Below, piece by piece: positions 34,953-47,038 of a stretch of 64,000 nucleotides of DNA. Position 1 is the first letter of the stretch. Each line of letters begins with the position of its first letter. This stretch comes from Sweltsa coloradensis. Its lineage: Eukaryota > Arthropoda > Insecta > Plecoptera > Chloroperlidae. Position numbers and translations under genes: made by a program. A model generated the notes under the pieces. That model worked only from the letters and a program-made list of their open reading frames with translations. It was not told the DNA's origin and searched no databases. The stretch lies in contig JAMZAV010000026.1 of the NCBI GenBank assembly GCA_024449915.1, positions 434,001 to 498,000 on the forward strand, written 5' to 3'.

Positions 34953-36320
34953 ACACACAAAAAAGTTTGGTTGTCTGTTTGTTCAATTCTTCCATCGTTC
35001 AGCCATCTGTATCGGTTCGACGAGATACTGAACCCGATTGATGGACCGGAAAAATTCCTCCCCTATCTTTTTGCGTTTTTTATCCGTACCGTCCTCATTT
35101 CCAAACCAATGCTCAGATTGGGGCAAGGGGGGGGGGGGGCGTCAGCTCCATTTACTCCTACGATTTTGGCTTTCTTAGGTGACCCAACTTTTTCAGCCTC
35201 TGCTTCATCTGACGAGTGACGACTCATCATATCCTGCTGCTTTTTTCCACTTCTTCCGATCTTACCACCATCTTCCCAATTCATGCGTGATTATTTTCAC
35301 CGTCGGCGTATGAAAATTAAAAACCAAGTGACCCTCTGCCCCCCGCATACATACCATGAAGGTGACCATTTAGGAAACGTTCGGCATTATTTATGCTAGG
35401 AGACCACTCCACTTCTCCGCCCTCGGTTTTAATTAGGGGGGGGGTTTCCAGAGGCCAGTTCTCCGGCTACCGAGCGTCCAGGCTACTTATTTTTTGAAAC
35501 GAGTCAAGCTAAATGGAGCCCAAAGGGTGGACTAATTGTATTCTATCTGATGTTTTCGTTGGTATCGCAACCTGTTTCATTGTGCTTTTGTCGACCGAAG
35601 TATCGAGTGCTTGTCCTGTTTTGTTTTACACTCACGTCTCGCGAGATTTGACTGTCATGACTCAATGATGACGCCTGCTACGTGTTCTGAAGATGCTGAA
35701 CTGTTTTGTGTAACTGTCTGTGCGTTTCTCTTGACATTTACGATAGACTACTGCAGGTAAACAAACCGGAGTGTCAAGGAGGGTTGTAGACTGGCGGTTG
35801 CGCCCTCCTGAGAAGGGGACTGGACTGGGTTGCGTCACCTCTGCTCTATTCGCCGCGGAGATTAGTGAATGGCCGGTTTGCGCTTGAAAGAAATCATCGA
35901 CTATAAAGGAGGTCGCATCCTGAATCAAGCTTTCTCGTTCAACACGTTACGTTATTACGTTGGCGAGCTCATGGAATACAATCTCATATTATTGGCAGGG
36001 CCGTGTTTAGATAGCTATAGCCAGCCGCATCTTGACAAATAACTTTTGTCTCCCCCCCCCCCCCCCCCCGCCCCCCCACAACTAGTACACCACTAACTTT
36101 GACGAAAAGTCTTAGGCCCAGTAAAAAGTCTTGTGTCAGCCAGGCCAATGACAATACACATACATTGTTTTTACCTTTTTATCCCAGAAGAACTCTTTTC
36201 TATGAATGTTGCTGCTTGCGCGTAATGCAAGCGGTCGATGACTTGCATGACTAGTATCGTTTGAAATTGTTACGGCTGATCAAAGAATTTCAATATTTGA
36301 GTCTCAACTCTCAATTCTTG
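34953..36320. other. intron sequence, no gene seen
   Basis: A G13 run (35127-35139) and a C18 run interrupted by G (36052-36077) are the notable features. An 88-codon minus-strand frame at 35662-35928 shows no recognisable domain. Confidence 0.5.
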
Positions 36321-36321
36321 G

Positions 36322-36500
36322 CTTATGAATGTGTAGACTGCGACTTCGGAGCCGTTAGCAACGAAACACATCAATTCTAAGATCACCGAATTAGCTTCGT
36401 TGATTCTAGCGTCGTCCGCGGGTGGAATCGTGTCCAACGAGTTTGGTCGGTGTTTGGGCCGTGTTCCCCATTTAAAATAACCGGTCTCTCGTTGTCTTTA
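36322..36500 (+). repeat. SINE with GCGACTTCGGAGCC core
   Basis: The block GAATGTGTAGACTGCGACTT, GGAGCCGTTAGCAACGAA and GGGTGGAATCGTGTCC is collinear with 13910-14100. The tRNA head is missing. Confidence 0.6.
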
Positions 36501-36624
36501 TTTTTAGTAAAAAAACGGAAGTTCTAATGATTTGAAGCTTATTGAGGAGATGTAGCGCTACACTAGCACTGTGTGCGTTGTTTGCTGTTTTTACTTGGCG
36601 CGATGTGGGCAGCTTCGCCGGATG

Positions 36625-36850
36625 TATAATGTTATAGTTGTTCCAAGGAAAGGATGCAGATAGCTCGAAATTATTTTCCTAACATAGCCTAATGTTGTCA
36701 ACTCTATTCACGCTAGCACTAATAATTTTTACGTGCGTTGGTAAAAGATATTTCTCTTTCATACACAAAGGCGAAATTCCTTTTACTACCACTTGTGACT
36801 GTGAGTGACAAACGCATCTGAAATCTGCATTTGTTAGTTGGAGCTACTAT
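36625..36850 (+). repeat. dispersed repeat, pair of 5125-5400
   Basis: It shares GATGCAGATAGCTCGAAATT, TTTTTACGTGCGTTGGTAAA and TTTCATACACAAAGGCGA with the copy near 5.2 kb. Confidence 0.6.
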
Positions 36851-39059
36851 ATTGAACCAACCACACAAGCCCGAATCTCGTATTGTCATACCATGGATTT
36901 ACAACGCCAGTTACTATTATAAGTCCATGGTCATACAATTCATTAGCTAGTTAGTATAGCCTATGAATCTGCTGTTATCCACGAATTTTGGCGAATCTAA
37001 AAACTCGAAATCTTCTGAAACTGAAAGTGGGAACGATTTGAGTGGTGTGAGAAATAACCGCAGTGATCCATCTGCTTGCCATTCGCTGATGTGAAGCAAG
37101 TTGACAAGTTAATGGCCGCATTCTCAAAGGGAGTCTTTATTTCGGGATTAAAAAGCCAGGGGAGGGGTTTAGTGAAGAAGTGGCTCTCGACGTCGAGTTT
37201 GAGCGAGAGTGAAGTGAGAAGCGAAAGCAAACATCACGCGCGGGCCAGCTGATTGCACACACAGTGGCTCACATTGGGAAATCGATTAAACCGTTAGCGT
37301 CCGCTGCCTCCTGACAAAGGGCTGCTGCTACTGGGGGGGGGGGGGGGGGGGGCTGCGTTCACGTCGTGGCTGCGCAACCAGCGGGAGTCGAACCAGGGAT
37401 TCCGCGTTGTAGAACAACTAATGAACACGCACCCCCTCACGTTTCACCCCGTCTGAACCCGGGGTAGAATTTGGCCCTGAGCACGGCTCTGCTAATCGTA
37501 AAAGGCGAAGAAAGAGATAAAGTCTAGAAGGTAGGGGAGTTGATCAAGCCCCGAAAGTAAAGGCGAGCTCTGGTAGTGCCCCTTGACGACCTCCATAACG
37601 CCAACGACCATGACAACAGTAACGAAGACAAAGACGATGACGACCACGACGAGAGAATCTCCCCTTTCCTTTCCCTTACCCGAGGCTGGTTCTGACTTCT
37701 GACATGCATGGTATTTTCCTCCCCACATCCCCTAGGCTAGAGTGGCGCATTATGACGTAACGGTTGACGCGCCCTCATTCCAAATAAACTCGAGCTTAAA
37801 AAACTCACGTTTCATCGACAGCCTGCCATTGTTTTCATTGTTGGTGCTTTTTAATTAGGTACATGGTATGCGTACATTCATTAGGCATACATCATTTGAA
37901 TTCAGAATGCCATGTGAATATTTGATAGGAAATAAAGTTAGTTATTAATTCAAATTGTGTATACAATATACATGCATCAGCGTTGACCTAGTATGCTGTA
38001 GGTGATAGACATGAAGTTGATAACGAGGTATGGAGTTTATTATGCTGTCTGGGGAATAATAATAATAATAATAATAAATAATAAATAAATTGTAAATTAA
38101 TGTTCCCTGTGGTAGGATATTTGAAAACAGCTCATTGGTTTGGGTTACATGATTAAGGCAAGACTTGGGAGTGGCCTGGACTGCGATTCTATAACTCTGA
38201 CGGAGTTGGACCCCGGGCGTTTCCAACGGTAATCGGCTCGGTTGTAAGTGATCGACCCAGTTGAGGTCGATATCGTTGCGATATAATCCGTGACAACCGA
38301 GTCCGACTCGGTTATATTTGTATAAAATGGTGGATGATAAGCCTTGGCCTACACGTAAACACAACCAGATTATTAACTTTCTCAAACGAATAACAATAGT
38401 ATGCTCAAAGAAAACCTACCTCTAGTAAGGGCCTACCCCTGAGAGTCCCGTGCGTTCCCTTTTTTCATAAAATTATACCATTTAAATCCAATTTCTCCCC
38501 GATTGGAAATAATACACACATCTATGTCATTTTGAATATTTGACAACTGACTGCGAATCATTTGTTCACATTTGACCGTCCACGGCCATGTAAATCATAC
38601 CTTTCGACCTCGACCAACAACAACCGGAACGATTACTGTTACTACAGAGTCGGTCCCGTGACAGAGTTGAACCCGTGAAGTTACTGAATAGGGGCCCTGG
38701 GGACCTACACTTTAAATAAGAGATGAAAATTGTCCGAGAAATTTGAAGCTGCGTAAAATGAGCATGCCTGCCTCCTCTTATTTGCTATAAATAAGAGATC
38801 AGTTGAAAGTCTTTGCTATTTCTACTCTGTAGTTTCTTTAAATAAATAAATGAATAAATAAATAAATAAATTGAATTTAGTTACAGTGTACCTTCTCAGT
38901 TATATAACTTATTTTCAGTGGGGGACAGTAAATCAAAGCGACTAAGCCTACCCTGTAGGCCCCGATGCAATCGACGAGTGAGCGATAACCAACCATTTCA
39001 AAGACCGATATTTTTTTAGTAGGAAATATAGCAATCAGTGGTATGGACAGTGCGAACAT
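36851..39059. other. intron sequence, no gene seen
   Basis: A G20 run at 37333-37352, an (AAT)n tract near 38057-38078 and an (AAAT)n tract near 38840-38872 are present. Frames on the minus strand at 37492-37728 and 37945-38385 look like chance. CTAGGCTAGAGTGGCGCATT at 37733 is shared with 10.2 and 11.9 kb. Confidence 0.5.
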
Positions 39060-39290
39060 CCGCGGATCAACGCCAGAATCAACAAGGCCGATTCAGAACA
39101 ACTCTGAATTTATTATGTGCTTCGTTGCTAGGACGGCTCCAAAGTCACCGTTTACAAACTCCTAAGACACGAACTGATGGACTTTAGTCCAAATCAGAAG
39201 TTTAAAAAACTTCTGACTTTAGCAGGATTCGAACCCTGGACCTTCTGCATTGGAAGCAGGTAGGCTAACCACAAGACCACGAGCCACTCT
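39060..39290 (-). repeat. tRNA-derived SINE, inverted
   Basis: On the minus strand a tRNA-like head (A-box-like TGGTCTTGTGGTTAG, B box GGTTCGAATCC, anticodon-stem CTGC/GCAG) leads into a short hairpin (CAGAAGTTT/AACTTCTG) and then GTAAACGGTGACTTTGGAGC and CAACGAAGCACAT. This is the most complete copy of the family seen at 13.9 and 36.3 kb. Confidence 0.7.
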
Positions 39291-39866
39291 TACCACTCTT
39301 ACTAGCATTGGCTACTGCCATGCTAGTAACATCGTTCATGAAGCACAGTCATCAACGTCCGTCCAACTACAAGAGATGCCTTGTGAACAACTCTCCTTTT
39401 TTCATTTTCCTCGTATTGCCATTTTCTTCCCCTTTTAACAACATTGTGTACGACTAGACAAAGTTCAAAATCTCAATCAAATTAGCATAGGAATGCTACA
39501 ATTCGAGCCAAGACAAAAATGTACATTTTTACTTTTCAAACTACGCCTACATTTTTCCATCGATCAAGATAATTTTTTTGTGTATACACTCAAATATAAT
39601 AGACTGGTGGCAATGCATGATTTAAAATAGTCTTTTTTTGAACATTTGCCACCTTTGGGAGTGTAGGTGTGTAATTCAATAATGATTAATTTTGTCAATA
39701 TGAGGGCTTCCGTTTTCATATCAAGTAGGCCTGCTGGTTATTATTTTCTCATAGGTCTTGGAATGGATGGGAGTTATAGCTCTGTGAGCCAACCCCAGCC
39801 TCTGTACCAGATAGGCAAACGTGGACTAGGGAGGCCTACTATACTGTACGCTTTCTTCCGTTCTAG

Positions 39867-40000
39867 TTGATGACGTAGTTCCCGAGTCTGGAACTCAGAA
39901 GTCTGAAGATGGGCAGAGCAGTGACTCGCCCACTCCTCCCGAAGAGAAGGACAAAAAGCCCGGGCCCCCACCTGTAATGCCCGAGTATCAATACACCAAG
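39867..40000 (+). CDS. EIF4ENIF1: 4E-T exon 2, start of the eIF4E-binding motif
   Basis: The exon follows a pyrimidine-rich acceptor (TTCTAG) and ends at AAG|GTACGG in phase 0. It encodes an acidic, Pro/Ser-rich stretch (SSDSPTPPEEKDKK) and finishes with EYQYTK. YTK is the first half of the canonical YxxxxL-phi motif through which 4E-T grips the dorsal face of eIF4E (YTKEELL in human), so the motif is split by the intron. Intron 1 is about 22.3 kb when exon 1 at 17490 is used. Confidence 0.9.
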
Positions 40001-40777
40001 GTACGGACGGAATCAATTACTTGTTATGTTAAGGACGGCTTGCAAATCCCTTTCCCACTCAGTTCATGCCTACCAAGATAATGCCATGCCTGTCTGTTAA
40101 AACATTTGTACTGCAAGATATCATAACTTGAGGTCTGTACTCTATAGTGCCCCATAAGCAACATTGATGATGATGCCGGCATTGACGGGGAATCGTGGCC
40201 ATTAGCGGTCGTCATTTTAAAGTAGTCAAGATTCATCCGCCAATGATGTCAGCATCAGCAAGGTTGCTTCAGAACAACTTTAGTTTAACTACCTTTTTGG
40301 AATTGGGTTTGAACAGGCTAAAACCAGAAATAAATTTATTTAAATCCTCTTGAAGGTGGTGAAATATTTGCAAACATACCTTGAATTACAAAACTACAAA
40401 TTTGTTAGATGCAAACTTTGTGAAAGTGCTATTCTGATAACCCTTGTGTTTTTCCAATCAATGTTGCCCCAACTCAGACACCCAGGTCTTTGTGTTTCAG
40501 CCTACTTTAATTCAAAATTAAGATAAGATTCAAAGTTGGGATGTTTTGTGAATAACAAAATAATCTGAGATAATTTCATGTATAGAAATCCGTAGATCAC
40601 TTAGCACTCCAAAACGTCCGTTTATTGATAAACACTTATAACAAGGGCACCCCCAAATATGTGCACGTAATAATGTAGAGGGAATTTTGGACTTTTTAAC
40701 CCAACTTTTTTTTTTCTTAGCTTTAAAAAGCCTATTGAAATACGGGTATTTAAATTTTTGGGCGTTTTTTTTTTTAG

Positions 40778-40852
40778 GAACAAATTGATGGCAATAAAGG
40801 AGCTTCCCCTGTCAAAGAAAAGACCAGATTGCCTCTTGACATCATTTAATAA
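40778..40852 (+). CDS. EIF4ENIF1: 4E-T exon 3, eIF4E-binding motif with one-base insertion
   Basis: The acceptor is a long T tract ending in AG and the donor is AA|GTAAGG. Read straight on from exon 2, the exon begins EQ and then loses similarity and reaches a stop. Reading one base later from the run of three A residues gives LMAIKELPLSKKRPDCL, which closely matches human LLDIKELPHSKQRPSCL. The exon is 75 nt, but 74 nt is needed to link exon 2 (phase 0) to exon 4 (which needs two incoming bases). The sequence therefore has one extra A near 40782-40784, from assembly error, a real indel, or a broken allele. Exon identity is certain; the frame as printed is disrupted. Confidence 0.9.
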
Positions 40853-41492
40853 GTAAGGCATCATACCTACTACTAATCTACAGTAATTTTTTAGGTTCTC
40901 AAACTGAAATCATTTACATTTACAATTATATTTGTTTTGGCACGTAAGAAGAGTTTTATCTGTAAAGTCTAACATTTGATTTTTGAAGGCTCCCTTGTAA
41001 ATTAGGTACTTACAAAGTTTCAAATGGTGCACAATTCTGAAACTTGGTATATAGTAGGCCTATAGTAGAGGGTAATGTATGTCCAAAGGGATCATGACAA
41101 TAGCGTGCAGAAAAAGGAAACCAATATGCACATCAGATCTACCAATAATTCCGTTTTGGCCAGGGTATTTTGCCAGAGAAAAGTGTTGTTGTTGGGTGGC
41201 AAAGTCATTTTGATCCTGCACTGTAAGTTGTACTTTTTGGGGGGGTTGTTATGTGTTCCTCTCGCAGGGTTGTGAAAACCCGGGTAAAACAACTTGGGCG
41301 GGTTTTACCGAGAAAAAATCCTTGCATTGCAAACCCCCAGACTGCTTTTTATACGTGCCTACCTATAAACATACTACTTTGCAATGATTTTCAAATACCA
41401 AGTTTAAAAATGTTACTGGAAAGAATGCTGTAAACTTTAAAAACAGCCATTTTGGATTTGGAGTTGTTGTGGTAAAGGTCTGTCATGCTTAA

Positions 41493-41865
41493 GAGGATGG
41501 GATAGTCGCAAAATAAAAACCACACGAAATTACAGTTTTTTCGTGATATCTCGAGAATGATGAGAAATATCTAAAAACTGATTCTTGCCCGAATTGTGGT
41601 TTTGTTAGAACAATATAATGCAAGAAAAAATATTCAAATATAATAATTCGTGCGGTTTGTATTTAATATGTGCATTTAATTAATTAAATTTCTGATAAAA
41701 AACTTAATTGCCATCACATTACAATATTTTTTTCTTGCATTATATTGGTCTATCAAAACCACAATTCGGTCTAGAATCACTTTTTAGATATTTTGCATCG
41801 TTCTCGAGATATCACGAAAAAACTGTAATTTTGGTTGGTTTTAATTTTGCGACTATCCCATCCTC
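41493..41865. mobile_element. TTAA-flanked fold-back MITE (373 bp)
   Basis: GAGGATGGGATAGTCGCAAA at the left is mirrored at the right, and the inverted repeat continues for about 150 bp on each side (GTGATATCTCGAGAA, CCGAATTGTGGTTTTG, AATATAATGCAAGAAAAAA). TTAA flanks both ends (41489-41492, 41866-41869), the duplication used by piggyBac and Kolobok. No coding content. Confidence 0.85.
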
Positions 41866-42280
41866 TTAAATACAATCACTAGCAGTTGACAAATTGTATG
41901 TGTTTGTCTTTTCTTCAATAAGAATAAGCAAAGCTTTGTGTTGACACTTAAGAGGGAATGGGACTCATTTGGCAGTTAGCAAATAGCTATTCGCTCGGCC
42001 AAGATGCATCTGACGTATATGAAACTTTGTAAAGTTGTCAATAAAGCATATATGGACAGCCCTGAGGTTATAGATTTTTAAAATTTTGTCTTAATCAGCC
42101 AGAAAAAATAAAAAATATATAGTAAATTTTTTAGTTTTTACCAAAATCATAATTTGTGAAAACTTATTTATTTTTTTATTTTTTATTATTTTAAAACCAA
42201 ATTTGGAAATGTGTTAATAATGTGATGAATTAGTTGGACTATTCACTGCTCTTTTAAATATAATAATAAATAAAATAATA

Positions 42281-42337
42281 AAATAAAGAAAAACTATGTA
42301 GGTAACGTTACCTAGGCTACATAGTTTTTCTTTATTT
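42281..42337. repeat. perfect 21-bp hairpin
   Basis: AAATAAAGAAAAACTATGTAG is followed after a 15-base GTAACGTTACC-containing loop by its exact reverse complement. CTCTTTTAAA and TTTAAAAGAG extend the symmetry outward with a gap. It is probably the centre of the enclosing fold-back. Confidence 0.8.
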
Positions 42338-42344
42338 AAAAGAG

Positions 42345-44300
42345 CATTTCATTTCATTTCATTTTATTGACTTGTTTTGTATACCTAATACTAGCATAAT
42401 ATAATGTTACAATGTTATGACAAGATAAACAAGTTAAGCAATTCAATACATTATAAGCTAGCTAGTTATTAAACACGTATTTTCAAAAGACTAAGACTTG
42501 AATTAGGATGTATAGAAAATACTAAAACTAATTTACATTAATTACAAAATACACTTTTACAACAATACAATAATACACAATAAAAATGTATACTTTTACA
42601 CTAATATAAGATAGGCTACTAGATAATATAAGTCTAGGCATCTACAATATGTAAAATAAATTGTATTTTCAAGACATATTATCATTGTCCGCCAAGAAAT
42701 CCTCAATATCGTAGTATTCTTTTTCAACAAGAAATGTCCTAAGATCCTTTTTAAATGTATCAGTTGGTTTGTTATAGATAATGGCAGGTAGCTTATTAAA
42801 AAGGATTATTCCTGCATATGTGGGGCTTTTCTCATATACAGCCAGCCTATGGGATGTCACAAATATATCATTTTTCCTCCTAGTATTGTAATTATGAATA
42901 TTTATGTTTTTTTTATATCTTCCCTATGATTAATTAAAAATAATATTACAGTACTTTGTAAATATAGAGGCATGCAAAAGTAAGAATATTCAATGTTTTG
43001 AAATATGTCTCCTACATGTATCCCCTTTCTTAATTTTATCTATTATTCTTAAAGCTTTTTTTTGCATGACAAAGATCTTATGAAAATTGTTTTTTGATGT
43101 ATTTCCCCACGCTATTAAGTATTAACCCATAGCTCAAATGTGACTCAATCAGGGCATAGTACACTACTAACAGCAAACTTCTATCTGCATATATTTTCAT
43201 TTTACGTAAGACATATATATTAGAGCTCAGTTTATTTGCTACATAATCAGTGTGGATGTCCCACGATAAGCACTTGTCAATATACAGTCCTAAGAACTTT
43301 GCTGTGTCTATTTGTTCAATAGGAAGGTCTTCATCACATAACCTGATACAAATATTTTGATCTTCCATATTTTTCCTTGGGAATATCATACATTTAGTTT
43401 TCTTATTATTCATTATTAGGTTATTTGGTTGCAGCCACTGCGCCATTTCGTTAAAACTGATAAAAGCGGTCTTTTCTAATGTTTCTATAAGTGCATGAGC
43501 AAGGCTGGTGGTTGCGTCATCTGCATACAGAAGCACATCCCCTTCACTTATTGCACATGGCATGTCATTTATTAGTATAAATTGAAAAACAAAGGCCCTA
43601 GTATTAATCCTTGTGGTACTCCCAGTTTAATATATTTCCTCTCAGATTTAGTTTTTATGTTCAAATGGTCAGAAATTTCTACATATTGCGTCCTTCCATG
43701 TAGATACAAAAATATCCATTGTAGGGCATTTCCCTTAATTCCATATGAAAACAGTTTACTTATTAATGTATTATACTCCACACAGTCAAAAGCTTTTGAA
43801 AGATCCATATAAATGGCTACTGGTGTTTTTTTTCTGATCAAGTGCTGTTACAACATTGTCAATGAAGGCAGCAAGAGCTGTTTCAGTTGATCTCTTTTCT
43901 CTGAATCCATGTTGTTCTTTTGCTATTATCTCATTTGCCTCTAAGTATTCGGACAAGCTATTATACATTACTCTTTCAAACACCTTTGAAAAAGCATTAA
44001 GTATTGAAACTGGTCTATAATTTCTGATGTCTCGAGTGTTTCCCTCTTTCAAAATTGGTTTTACCCGCGCCACCTTTAAAGCTTTTGGAAAAACACCTTC
44101 ATTAAGAGACATATTAATTAAGTAAGTAAGTGGCTCTACTAATACTCTTGCACATTTCTTTATAAGAAAGCTTGATAAACCATCTGGACCTATTGATTTC
44201 TTATTCTTTAAATTTCTTATAATTCGCAAAGTATAGTCCAAATAATTCATCACATTATTAACCTCACCTGCTCTAAAAGTTTCATTAAATGTGTTACTGC
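42345..44300 (-). pseudogene. LINE reverse-transcriptase remnant
   Basis: Minus-strand frames at 44253-43786, 43841-43572, 43563-43078 and 42860-42669 give a nearly complete RT: KSIGPDGLSSFLIKK, NYRPVSILNAFSKVFERV, EQHGFREKRSTETAL, YINDMPCAISEGDVLLYADD, AKFLGLYIDKCLSWDIH and a C-terminal TSHRLAVYEKSPTYAGIILF. The catalytic FADD appears as YADD. Several frameshifts separate the frames and the endonuclease is missing (5' truncation). The 3' end has an (AAATG)n tail. It belongs to the Jockey-like non-LTR group, by memory. Confidence 0.85.
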
Positions 44301-44516
44301 AGAGCCCTATATTTCCACATTCTTGACATATGTTAAGTATGTTGCATGTTCAAAATTTCAAACACCTGTGAGTCAGTCGGCCGAGCGAACAGCAAGTTGC
44401 CTAAAACGTATGTCCTATACTCTCTTAATATGAAGTAGTTATCTCCACAATCTTGACTAGTTCAATTATGCCATAATCCAGTCTAATGACCAATTAATCA
44501 GCCTTCTGTCTAATAG

Positions 44517-44622
44517 TTCTCGTGGAGTGTGGGATCCCGAGCGCTGGCACTTGAATCAGAAGCGCTCCGAGACGCCCCCGGACGATGTGGGGAAGGGCGA
44601 TGCCCCAGGTGATAGCCACAAG
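44517..44622 (+). CDS. EIF4ENIF1: 4E-T exon 4
   Basis: After the acceptor TAATAG the exon reads SRGVWDPERWHLNQKRSETP and ends DSHK at the donor AAG|GTACAT (phase 0). VWDPERWH matches VWDPEKWHAS just after the eIF4E-binding region of human 4E-T. The first base completes a codon begun by the last two bases of exon 3, which supports the corrected frame of exon 3. The preceding intron holds two TTAA-flanked fold-back elements and a LINE. Confidence 0.93.
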
Positions 44623-45134
44623 GTACATACTCTCATTGCCAATCAGTTGTGTATTATAGCTCGTTGAATTGATATTATACATGGAAATCAATCCAGTTAT
44701 TACTCGTCATTGTATAAATTAAAATTACACATTTTAATTTTCTGCGGATACTTTAAACCTAACAAATTTGCAATATTTTCTTACTAATTAGTACTGGTTA
44801 TTTATTTATTTTATTTTTTTTAGTAGGTATTTACTAGATTAAAATATTGATTTAAAGAAACCAAAAGTGTGTTTTTTGAACAAGAAATTTACTGTTTACA
44901 TTTTTGTGACTTGGTCATACCTAAACAACGCTTAACATAACTTTTTAAATTTTTATAAAGGGCTTTTAATTATTCATGACTACTTTTTCAAGTAGACCGA
45001 GTAAGTGTAGGCAAATTATTACTCATTTACCTACCCTATTTATGGAAGATAAGGAGCCAAGAGGAGGTCAACACTTGTCGTTCCAACTCAATGGGTAAAT
45101 GTGTAAAACTCAACCACCGTTCATTATTCCACAG

Positions 45135-45289
45135 CGGCGTTCTGGTGACCCGCGAGAGAGACTTCGCAAGGAGCAGGACGGCATCGTGCTTAGTCCACAG
45201 CGGCGTAGTTTCACCACCGGTTGTTCAATGTCTCAACCGCCTCTAGTCAGGAGACCAGAGAGTCCCATCGGAAAAGCCGAGAGAGACAG
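45135..45289 (+). CDS. EIF4ENIF1: 4E-T exon 5
   Basis: The exon follows CACAG and ends at ACAG|GTAATA in phase 2. It encodes RRSGDPRERLRKEQDG, then IVLSPQRRSF and a Ser/Pro-rich tail. Human 4E-T has VDPRERVKEDDLDVVLSPQRRSF in the corresponding place, so the match is close to residue-for-residue. The segment is basic and probably disordered. Confidence 0.95.
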
Positions 45290-45441
45290 GTAATAAACTT
45301 GATGCCCGTCGATACAATTGTTTTCTTTTATCGTTTTTGTCCATCTTTAATGAGAGTGAGCTTACTTGTTTTGTTTTTCATCCATTTCTGTTTATGATTA
45401 CGCTGTTTGAAGGTTTCAATACTGTTCTCATTCTGTTGCAG

Positions 45442-45660
45442 GGATAATAACCACCGTGAAATTCCTACGCGGCGTATCGGTAGTGGAAGGATATCGGGCA
45501 GAGAACGAGAAGGTTGGGATTTCCGACTCGATCGGGATAAGGACTCTGAATCGACGGGAGATTTCAATAGCTTCCAACGTGGAACGAACAACCGTGACCG
45601 GGATAATGATCGATACGAGAGGAGATCCTATGGGAGGGACTTCAGTGAACGGGGTGATAG
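45442..45660 (+). CDS. EIF4ENIF1: 4E-T exon 6, Arg/Asp-rich region
   Basis: The acceptor is TTGCAG and the donor AG|GTTAGA (phase 2 in, phase 2 out, 219 nt). The translation contains RRIGSGRISG, matching human RRIGSGRII, followed by a highly charged RD/RE-rich run (RDRDNDRYERRSYGRD). In human 4E-T this area precedes a bipartite nuclear localisation signal. The low-complexity run is expected to be disordered. Confidence 0.93.
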
Positions 45661-46046
45661 GTTAGACTTAATTACGTACTTAATTCTGCTCTAATTTTGA
45701 ATAACATATCAATGTTGGTTGGGTTGTGAACACTTTTCACTCAGCAAATTATAGGTTATTTTGCTGCTTTGAATTTTTTGAAATGAGATTAGAGGCTTGT
45801 TCTCTAGTATTTAACTCAATTACTAATTTTAAATTGATGGATGCCATTGTTAAGCATTGGTCTATGTCTTAGAATATGGGAATTTGTTTATAAGATAGTA
45901 CTTGAAAGCTAAACCATACTCTCCCACTTTTATTTAAAAGAACTGCTGCACAGATGGTAATCAAATAAATAATAGGTCTTCATCACTTGTAAGTAACAAA
46001 ATTAGTAATTACTAGTTTCAGTTGGTCCAATTCATATAGCCTACAT

Positions 46047-46632
46047 TAGGGTTGCCAGTTGCCACCAAGAAAAGATAAAAATCCTGTTTGAGCACATCAA
46101 AAATCCTTAGAAATCCTTAAATGATACTCCCAAATACTTAAAAATTCTTTTAATGTCTAAATATACCAATTTCGATATGATATCGATATATCAAAATGTA
46201 TATGTTGTAAAAAAAATAAAATGAAAATACTGTATACAAAATTAAAAGAGTAGACCTATTTTTAATGATTTGAGGCCAAGTAGGGTTGATAAGGTATCGT
46301 ATCTCACCATATAAATGAATTTTTAACAATTTTTACGATCTCACAATTGCGTTTTATGACCCGGCACTTCCACCATGATCCAGCCAGGATTAATTTAATT
46401 TCGATTAGGCCCACCTACCCGGCACCTCCATCGAATTTACTAAATTTATCACTTATTGTGTAAATTTTGATATTTATATATCGAAAATATCCCCGCTTAT
46501 CGATATCGCATTGAAATATAGATTTTTTACCCAGCCCTAAGTTAAAAACAGCGTAAAACAAAGAACATAAATTGGAATAAAAATCCATCCATCCGTTTTG
46601 CACCCTCAAAATCCGTAAAAACGGCAACCCTG
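46047..46632. mobile_element. hAT-type MITE (586 bp)
   Basis: The ends are TAGGGTTGCCAGTTGCC and, inverted, CAGGGTTGCCGTTTTTACGG. Flanks GCCTACAT (46039-46046) and GTCTACAT (46633-46640) agree at seven of eight positions. The interior contains several ATCGATATATC-type palindromes and no coding sequence. It lies in 4E-T intron 6. Confidence 0.7.
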
Positions 46633-47038
46633 GTCTACATTATTATATTGTTTATATATTGTAAGCCTAGGCTATGTGTGTGTAACCTCTTTGTTAGTTT
46701 TCGTGAAATTTAACAATTACTTAATTTTTGCAACAAATTGACGAAATCAATTGATTATAGTAACCAGATATAGGCCTATCAATATCATTAACACTCTCCC
46801 TCGCATAGCGTACTAAAGCGGAGTGAAGTAATGTGTCTCCTGACGAGGAGCAAATAAATATACAATGGAGAGAGTTAATAGTAAACATGAGACATGATGA
46901 TGAAGATGACATTAATTTTTATAACTAGGTAGTTTAGAAGACAATCAACTACTAGATATTAACCATCACACGTATTATTTGAATACTTGTTGTAAATGTC
47001 TATGATGGAAGCTTGAAGTGCGTGCTTGTGTTTCGTAG

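Larger units (their letters stand above)
41952..44424. mobile_element. TTAA-flanked element holding a LINE
   Basis: GAGGGAATGGGAC at the left and, inverted, GAGAGTATAGGAC at the right have TTAA outside (41948-41951, 44425-44428). Both ends share CTRTTCGCTCGGCC about 45 bp in. The LINE remnant fills most of the inside. A 21-bp perfect hairpin lies at 42281-42337. Confidence 0.6.

Noticed and set aside
35662..35928. 88-codon minus-strand frame
   Set aside because: No recognisable domain, splice signal or codon pattern.
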